Positions 1 through 5,500 of a stretch of DNA of 6,005 bases are shown here, piece by piece. The stretch comes from Candidatus Cloacimonadota bacterium (lineage in GTDB: Bacteria; Cloacimonadota; Cloacimonadia; Cloacimonadales; Cloacimonadaceae). The stretch covers positions 1 through 6,005 of the forward strand of contig JAQUHL010000137.1 in the NCBI GenBank assembly GCA_028683635.1. Direction: 5' to 3'. Made by a program: the position numbers and the translations under genes. The first letter of the stretch is position 1, and each line of letters starts with the position of its first letter. The notes under the pieces are model-generated. The model worked only from the letters and a program-made list of their open reading frames with translations, did no database searches and was not told where the DNA came from.

Positions 1-1467
1 TGCCTCATTCATCCCGATGATACCGATCGTGGAAAAATGGTTTTTCCAATATTGCTCGAAGCGCTCCCTGATTCGGCTGAGGTAGTGTTTGGTATAGGGA
101 TAGAGCCCGCTTTGGGTATAGCTTTCCAGCACTTTCCGTTTGATCTCAAGGCTTTGCCGGGCAAGGGATAACGTAGCATCAAGTCTCTGAAAGAATTCTT
201 CTTCATCCTTTGCCATAAAACCGATTCTGGGCAGGTTCAGAGTCACTACTCCGATCGATCCCGTGAGTGGATTTGCTCCAAAAAGTCCTCCACCTCTCGC
301 CACCAGTTTGCGGGTATCCAATCTTAGCCTGCAACACATCGACCGGGCATCATTGGGATCCAGATCCGAATTTACAAAGTTCGAAAAATAGGGAATCCCA
401 TATTTGGCAGTGGCTTCCCAAAGGAAGGAAACCCGGGGATTGTTCCAATCAAAATCTTTGGTAATGTTGTAAGTGGGGATGGGGAAGGTAAAGACTCTGC
501 CTTTGGCATCTCCTTCGATCATTACTTCCAGAAAAGCCTTGTTCAGGATATCCATTTCATCCTGAAACTCGCTGTAAGTCTCCTTGCATGGTTTTCCCCC
601 GCGGATCACTGCCTGGTCTCTGAAATTATTCGGTACCAGAAAATCGAGGGTGATATTGGTAAAGGGAGTCTGGAATCCTACCCGAGTGGGCACATTGATG
701 TTGAAGACAAATTCCTGAAGTGCTTGCTTTACTTCGTCATAACTTAGCTTATCATAATGGATAAAGGGTGCCAATAGGGTATCAAAATTGGAAAATGCCT
801 GCGCTCCGGCAGCTTCACCTTGAAGAGTGTAAAAGAAATTTACGATCTGCCCCAGAGCACTGCGAAAATGCCTGGCGGGAGAGCTTTCCACCTTTCCTTC
901 AGCTCCACAGAAACCAATTGTAAGCAAATCCTGCAGATCCCAACCCACACAATAGACCGATAGCTGCCCCAGATCGTGGATATGGATATCGCCCTGAACG
1001 TGGGCACGGCGGATTTCTGGTGGATATATCTTGTTGAGCCAGTATGTTTTGCTAACCTCGGCAGCGATGTAGTTGTTCAAACCTTGAAGTGAATATGCCA
1101 TATTGGAATTTTCATTCACCTGCCAATCAAGTTTTTCAAGATACTGATCGATCAGGTTCACCCCAGCCCGGGAAACCATCTCTCGCAGTTTGGAATGCTG
1201 TTCCCTATATATTATATATGCTTTTGCAGTTTTCTTATACGGCGAAGCAAGCAGAACTTCCTCTACCAGATCCTGGATGCGCTCCACTTCCGGTATCTCA
1301 TCTGCTATGAGTTGCAAGGCAAGATTGATCACCCTGAGGGTCAAAACCTCTGCAATATCCTCACCAAATTCGCCACTGGCTTCCCCTGACCTGGCTATTG
1401 CATTGGCTATCTTTACCTTATCAAAAGAGACAATATCACCGTTTCGCTTACGAATCATCGAAAACAC
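1..1467 (-). CDS. nrdD: Anaerobic (class III) ribonucleoside-triphosphate reductase, N-terminal 489 residues
   Basis: This enzyme reduces ribonucleoside triphosphates to deoxyribonucleotides in the cytoplasm without oxygen, using a glycyl radical installed by the activase NrdG. The frame is open from the start to the left edge. Residues about 4-90 form an ATP-cone (IRKRNGDIVSFDKVKIANAI), the allosteric nucleotide-binding domain. The catalytic barrel follows, with the landmarks HIHDLGQLSVYC (His162, Cys173), NVPTRVGFQTPFTN (to about 271), SMCCRLRLD (Cys378-Cys379) and the IIGMNEA stretch at the cut end. One of Cys378/Cys379 is probably the thiyl-radical cysteine; that is inferred from family layout. 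Full-length relatives are about 650-700 residues, so roughly 200 are missing, including the C-terminal zinc site and the glycyl-radical motif. I chose the GTG at 1467 because GGAGG at 1477-1473 sits 5 nt upstream; the ATG at 1458 is 14 nt away. An in-frame stop at 1482-1480 limits further extension. nrdG is commonly downstream, outside this window. Confidence 0.96.
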   Translation of the reverse strand, partial: MFSMIRKRNGDIVSFDKVKIANAIARSGEASGEFGEDIAEVLTLRVINLALQLIADEIPEVERIQDLVEEVLLASPYKKTAKAYIIYREQHSKLREMVSRAGVNLIDQYLEKLDWQVNENSNMAYSLQGLNNYIAAEVSKTYWLNKIYPPEIRRAHVQGDIHIHDLGQLSVYCVGWDLQDLLTIGFCGAEGKVESSPARHFRSALGQIVNFFYTLQGEAAGAQAFSNFDTLLAPFIHYDKLSYDEVKQALQEFVFNINVPTRVGFQTPFTNITLDFLVPNNFRDQAVIRGGKPCKETYSEFQDEMDILNKAFLEVMIEGDAKGRVFTFPIPTYNITKDFDWNNPRVSFLWEATAKYGIPYFSNFVNSDLDPNDARSMCCRLRLDTRKLVARGGGLFGANPLTGSIGVVTLNLPRIGFMAKDEEEFFQRLDATLSLARQSLEIKRKVLESYTQSGLYPYTKHYLSRIRERFEQYWKNHFSTIGIIGMNEA

Positions 1468-1477
1468 TAAAACCTCC
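1465..1477 (-). promoter_or_regulatory. Ribosome binding site that decides the nrdD start (GTG)
   Basis: On the minus strand GGAGG (1477-1473) is followed by TTTTA and then GTG (1467-1465). The 5-nt spacing suits the GTG. The nearby in-frame ATG at 1458 would have a 14-nt spacing, too long for efficient initiation, so the protein probably begins MFSMIRKRNG rather than MIRKRNG. Confidence 0.7.
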
Positions 1478-1496
1478 ACTCATTGTAAACCCGCAT

Positions 1497-1521
1497 TTGT
1501 ATATATAACAATATATTACAA
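1497..1521. promoter_or_regulatory. AT-rich imperfect palindrome upstream of nrdD, possible operator
   Basis: A 25-bp element is bounded by perfect inverted ends TTGTA (1497-1501) and TACAA (1517-1521), with alternating AT tracts inside. On the plus strand CAATATATTA (1509-1518) matches 9 of 10 bases of the NrdR-box core CWATATATWG, while the outer bases of the box fit poorly. It lies about 30 bp upstream of the nrdD start, where an NrdR operator for a ribonucleotide reductase gene would be expected. NrdR boxes normally come in pairs about 31 bp apart centre to centre, and I do not see a proper partner at that distance. It could equally be simple AT-rich leader sequence. Confidence 0.25.
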
Positions 1522-1561
1522 ACACAACTCAAAAATCCTTTATTAGCGTGTCAAAATCTCG

Positions 1562-1596
1562 AAACATACAAATACAGTAAGTTAGCATTTTGTCAA
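1562..1596 (-). promoter_or_regulatory. nrdD: Candidate sigma-70-type promoter for nrdD
   Basis: The minus strand has a perfect -35 hexamer TTGACA (1596-1591), then 16 bp, then a weak -10 TATTTG (1574-1569, 3 of 6 matches) preceded by TG. Transcription would start near 1562, giving a leader of about 95 nt that includes the AT-rich palindrome. The weak -10 is the main doubt. An alternative -10, TATATA, lies inside the palindrome itself, but with a poor -35. Confidence 0.35.
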
Positions 1597-1816
1597 GACT
1601 ATCTTAAACCATATTTACCTTACAGTCATCATAATATCCCTAACTAATACATAAATTGATAGATACCAAATTGAAAATAATCCTAAGTGAGTGTGCTTTC
1701 CCAAGTAGTATGCTTTGCTTATGGTTCCCAATTTGAAGGCAAGCGGTCGAAATGCGCACCAATGTTTGTATGACGCAGCATGTCAATAGCTTAGAGTTAC
1801 TTGCCCAAGCTCTTGA

Positions 1817-2194
1817 TCAGAGCAGTTCCTCCAGATATTCCCTCAGTCCCCTCACTGCTTTTTGCACCCCACCTTTCTTCCTGTCTCCGGCATATCTGGG
1901 GATAATGTGTGCATGAAAATGGAAGACGCTCTGTCCTGCATGGGAACCGCAGTTTATGCCGATATTATAGCCCAGCGGGGCATAATGCTTATCCAGATAT
2001 GCTCTGGCTTTCAGGATGATATCCCGATACTCGATACTTTCCTGGACAGTGATATCGAAGAAACTCTCAAAATGTCTTTTCGAGATAAGAAGGACATGCC
2101 CCCTGGCTACGGGATTTTTATCCCGAATCACATAAAACATGCTGTTTTCTAATAAATAGCTACTATTGGGAATTTCACAAAATTTGCAGGACAT
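1817..2194 (-). CDS. HIT (histidine triad) family nucleotide-binding protein
   Basis: This is a complete 125-residue cytoplasmic protein of usual HIT length. The family hydrolyses nucleoside phosphoramidates or related nucleotidyl bonds; the exact substrate cannot be read from the sequence. The signature His-X-His-X-His-X-X is intact as HFHAHII (His92, His94, His96), with His94, the middle one, the expected nucleophile that is transiently nucleotidylated. NCGSHAGQSVFHFHAH is the usual context ahead of and through the triad. Cys3 and Cys6 (CKFC), with His41 in the SKRHF motif and His92, match the zinc site seen in bacterial HIT proteins such as that of Bacillus subtilis; the 51-residue spacing between the two histidines also fits. 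The ATG at 2194 has AAGGA (2205-2201) at 6 nt. Gaps of over 300 bp on both sides suggest it is transcribed alone. Confidence 0.95.
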   Translation of the reverse strand: MSCKFCEIPNSSYLLENSMFYVIRDKNPVARGHVLLISKRHFESFFDITVQESIEYRDIILKARAYLDKHYAPLGYNIGINCGSHAGQSVFHFHAHIIPRYAGDRKKGGVQKAVRGLREYLEELL

Positions 2195-2205
2195 GTTTAA
2201 TCCTT
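2192..2205 (-). promoter_or_regulatory. Ribosome binding site of the HIT gene
   Basis: AAGGA (2205-2201) precedes the ATG (2194-2192) by 6 nt on the minus strand. It supports this start, which also places the CKFC zinc cysteines at their normal place at the extreme N-terminus. Confidence 0.7.
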
Positions 2206-2292
2206 AATATTCAGTTACTACTTTGATAAGACATAAACGGCCGAAGTATGGGGCAGCACTCCATATCTTTAAAGACCATTGAATAATGGGTT

Positions 2293-2309
2293 GTAGGGCG
2301 AAGCCCTAC
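2293..2309. repeat. Short perfect hairpin, probably part of a dispersed intergenic repeat
   Basis: GTAGGGC (2293-2299) and GCCCTAC (2303-2309) form a perfect 7-bp inverted repeat around GAA; the minus-strand RNA would have a UUC loop closed by a C-G pair. The flanks (about 2262-2345) carry C-rich CCCGCCCACCACCC text on the minus strand that is unlike either neighbouring gene. Palindromes of the TAGGGC-TTC-GCCCTA kind are typical of repetitive extragenic elements. No second copy is in the window, so the repeat status is inference. It lacks a proper U tract for a minus-strand terminator; in the plus direction it is followed by TCCTTTT but no plus-strand gene precedes it. Confidence 0.4.
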
Positions 2310-2449
2310 TCCTTTTAGGGTGGTGGGCGGGAATAGATTTACAAAAAAAAGCCTCACAACCAGCATATTTGGAAGTCTGCATTTCGATAAATCGGGATGT
2401 GCAACGGTCTTTTTCAACGTAAGCTCTGAAATAGTTTTTTATCTTTATC

Positions 2450-2478
2450 AAAAAGCGCCTGCCCGATGGGCAGGCGCT
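2450..2478 (-). terminator. Intrinsic terminator of the surface-protein gene
   Basis: A perfect 11-bp inverted repeat, AGCGCCTGCCC (2454-2464) and GGGCAGGCGCT (2468-2478), surrounds a 3-nt loop. Transcribed leftwards, the GC-rich stem is followed directly by five U residues (2454-2450). It begins 25 bp past the stop codon at 2505-2503. Stem, loop and U tract all meet the standard for a rho-independent terminator. Confidence 0.92.
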
Positions 2479-2502
2479 GTGATTATGTTCCGCAAAGGCG
2501 GA

Positions 2503-5500
2503 TTATTTCATCAGGATCATCTTCTTGGTGGAGCTGAACTTTCCGGCATTCATCTTGTAGTAGTAGATACCACTGGAGACGTTACGGCCATGATTGTCCT
2601 TACCATTCCAAGTGACGTCGTAGTTTCCGCTGGCTTTGGTTTCATTCACCAGAGTGCGGACACGCTGTCCTTTGACGTTATAGATTTCGATGGTTACGGG
2701 TGATGCTTCTTTCACGCTGAAGCGGATGGTGGTTTCAGGATTGAAGGGATTCGGATAGTTGTTGAACAGTTTGGTAGCAACAACAGGAGCTAAATCGTCC
2801 TCACCTGCACCGGTTCCGGTTACTTCGACGTCATCAACCATAAAGAAGAAGGCGTCGTGGGAAACGCAATTGATACCGATTCTGATCTGCTGGTCGTCAT
2901 AGGCTGCAAGATCATAGGTATATTGTGTCCATTCCACTGGAGCTTCAATGTATCCTGTTCCGCTGATGAAAGTGAAGTCATTGGGGTTGGTTCCTGTAGT
3001 GGAGACGCCGACCTTGAATCTTTCAAGACCGTAGGTGCTTACGTAGGAACGTGCCCAGAAGCTGATTTCACCGCCACCGGCAAGAAGCGGAGCGATCATC
3101 CAGTCGTTGTTGTCAGGAGTGGTAGCAGCGAAGCAGGCAGCATACTTGTCACCTGCATGTGGTTCTGCTCCTGCAGCCATGGCAGGGGAAGTGGCAGTGG
3201 GATTGAAGATAATGAATGCTTGTGCATCATAATCATTATCCCAAGTGTGATCAGTAATACCATAGGTAGTGGATTGATCAACGTCAAGCAGAGTCCAGGG
3301 TGCAAATTCGATTACGAAGTTTGCATAGGATTCAAATCCATCTTCAAGGAGAATTGTACTGGCAGGAAGCTGGAAGTTGACGGTTGTGGTTTGTCCCGTT
3401 ACGACAACGACACCAGGTTGGGTGGCTGCACCATAGCCGGGAGCAGTAGCAGTGACGGTATAGGTACCGGCAGAAACCTGCATACTGTATGCACCATTGG
3501 CATTGGTGGTAGCATTCACACCACCGGCTGGGACGGTGGCACCGGGAATGGCCTGGTTGGCCATATTGCGCACGATACCGGCGATGGTACCGATCTCAGT
3601 CTGTCTCTGAATAGCATTGGAGAAGGCAGCCTGAGCAGCGGCTCCACCGGTATAGATGGCTTTGACGGCCCATTTGTACCAACCATCGGGAAGGGTTCCC
3701 CAGTTGGTATCCTGATATGCTGTGGCAGTCTGGGGATTGGTAGTAAGAGCAGTCCAGGCAGCTTCGTTACCTTCCTGTCCCTGAAGCAGACGCCAGACGT
3801 TGTAACCGACGAGGCTACGATCGCTTGTCGTGGTTTCGGGAGCAAGGGATTTGGCAGGATGCGCAAGCCCTTTGAGGGTAAGCGGAACCAGATCGTTCAT
3901 ACTTGTGGGTGCGGAATATCCGACATAGCCCTGGATGTTCCAGTTATAGTTTAAGGCCGAGGCAAGGTCGTAGAGTGTGGACCACTCGCCGGCGTTGTAG
4001 ATCATGTTACCGAAGCCGTTGAGGGCTGGGCCATCGTCACAGCCGGCAGGATACAAGCCCGCGGTGTGGGTGACGTTGAAGCCGAACCAGAGTTCCTCGC
4101 TACCGGTAACAGTCACGGGGTTGTCCAGCAGCACAGTCTGGAATACATCTGCGGTGGGCACGGTGAAGGGCTGGTTAACAACCTGGGTTCCGGGAGCTGT
4201 GGGGGTTCCGCCAGTCCAGACGCGTAGGGAGTAGGTGGCCAAATCGCCAGGATAGATGGAAATGGCGTAGAGGCTCATACCGGCATAATCGGAGAGAGCA
4301 GAGGCCGGGAAGCGGATGGCAGCACTGAATTCGCCACCGGAGGTGAGGCCAATGCTGTCGTTGTTTTCACCGCTATCATAGTGAATCCATTCCCCGCCAG
4401 CTGTGCCGGGAGCCATCCAGGTAACGTTTACGTTATTACCTGCGATTTCAGCCTGTACTGCAGCGGCGGGAAGGGTGATTTCGGTGAGCACGAAGTTCTG
4501 AGTAGTGGTCTGAAGACCTGTGATCACGACGTTGTTTTGGGTAGCTGTCTGGTATCCGGTCTTTGCACAGGCAACGTTGTAGGTACCGGCATAAATCGAG
4601 ATGTTGTAAACACCCTGGGCATTTGAAGTTCCAGAATATTCACCGGCCGTGACTGTGGCTCCTGCGATCGGAACGGCAGTACCAAATTCGGTAACGGTAC
4701 CGGTCAGAACACCCATCATGCCTTTGTGCAGTTCATTGGAGAAGGCTGCATTGGACATGACGCTATTTGTATAGACAGCTTTGACAGCATATTTATAGAC
4801 ACCGGAGGGAAGTGGTCCCCAGGCAGTGTCGGTGTAGTTTGTGGGAGTGATATTGGCAGGAGTCAGCTGAGTCCAGTTAGCTTCGTTTGCCTGATCAGCT
4901 GCCAGAAGACGCCAGACTCTGTAACCCAGGAGGGTACGATCCGGATTGCTGGGCTGGACGACCTGCAGAGAAGGTTCTTGCAGGCGGGGGTTATTTACCA
5001 TTGCCCGGCTGGTGGGAAGGCTGGGATATACTTTGTTCTGGGCGAGTTCATTACTTTGGGCTGCACTTCTGGTGGTAAACTGATCCATCGGGAACTGCAG
5101 AACCTGGGTAGGTGTGCCAATCGTAATGTCATCCAGGAACCATACATACCAGAGACCATCATTGGAGGGTGGATCTTCAGCATGCCAGGCGATCTTGATC
5201 TGCTGTCCTGAATAGGCAGCCAGAGGAATGGTGATTGGGGTTGCGTAGTAATTCCAGCCACCGGTTTCGGTTGAGGCATCCCAAAGGGTTGTCCAGGTCG
5301 AGCCATTATCGGTGGAGACTTTCACATAGTAGTGATCGCCATTGGTGCTACCGAAATAGACATAAGACCAGAAATCAAGATCGGCACTGGGCGGGCAGGT
5401 GAATTGCGGGGTGATCAGCCATTCATCCTGATGGTTATAGCTCCACCAGGTTGCGGCTTGCCAGTCTCCACCATGTGCTGGTACGGCAGGAGTGAGGGCA

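Larger units (their letters stand above)
1468..1816. other. 349-bp intergenic region between the HIT gene and nrdD
   Basis: This gap is clearly AT-richer than the flanking genes, most strongly over 1490-1680. Apart from the nrdD promoter candidate, ribosome binding site and AT-rich palindrome listed separately, I see no credible gene, tRNA or strong hairpin. The stretch 1600-1816, directly after the HIT stop codon, shows no clear intrinsic terminator. Confidence 0.6.
2195..2502. other. 308-bp intergenic region between the surface-protein gene and the HIT gene
   Basis: It contains the terminator of the upstream gene at its right end, a hairpin with repeat-like surroundings in the middle, and the HIT ribosome binding site at its left end. 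The HIT promoter should lie between 2206 and 2450 on the minus strand, but I found only weak matches: TTGAAA followed after 18 bp by GATTTA, and TTGTGA followed after 18 bp by TATTCC. I do not assign one. The short open frames here start at TTG, overlap the terminator or hairpin, and look non-coding. Confidence 0.6.

Noticed and set aside
1190..1546. A 118-codon open frame on the plus strand
   Set aside because: It is antisense to the ATP-cone of nrdD and runs on through the AT-rich gap, ending in low-complexity Tyr/Ile/Lys sequence. The nrdD frame explains the region.
1698..1731. Direct repeat TTCCCAA spaced 27 bp apart
   Set aside because: Seven bases is within chance expectation for an AT-rich gap, and nothing nearby supports a binding site or an insertion footprint.
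1758..1786. A second perfect TTGACA on the minus strand (1786-1781)
   Set aside because: At 16-18 bp downstream there is only ATTGG-type sequence with no acceptable -10, and the site is about 315 bp from nrdD.
1809..1823. Hairpin GCTCT/AGAGC around TGATC at the HIT stop codon
   Set aside because: The stem is only 5 bp, it overlaps the stop codon, and no U tract follows on the minus strand, so it is not a convincing terminator.
2211..2451. Two overlapping minus-strand open frames of 60-68 codons between the surface-protein and HIT genes
   Set aside because: Both begin at TTG, one starts within the terminator U tract, and both read across the repeat-like hairpin. They have no domain signature and look like translations of a non-coding repeat.
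2320..2703. A 127-codon open frame on the plus strand
   Set aside because: It crosses the intrinsic terminator and is antisense to the conserved C-terminal sorting domain; there is no matching family.
2857..3954. A 365-codon open frame on the plus strand
   Set aside because: It lies wholly antisense to the surface-protein gene. Its glycine- and serine-rich translation is the mirror of the threonine/alanine/proline-rich coding strand, and it shows no recognisable domain. The minus-strand frame has clear domain motifs throughout.
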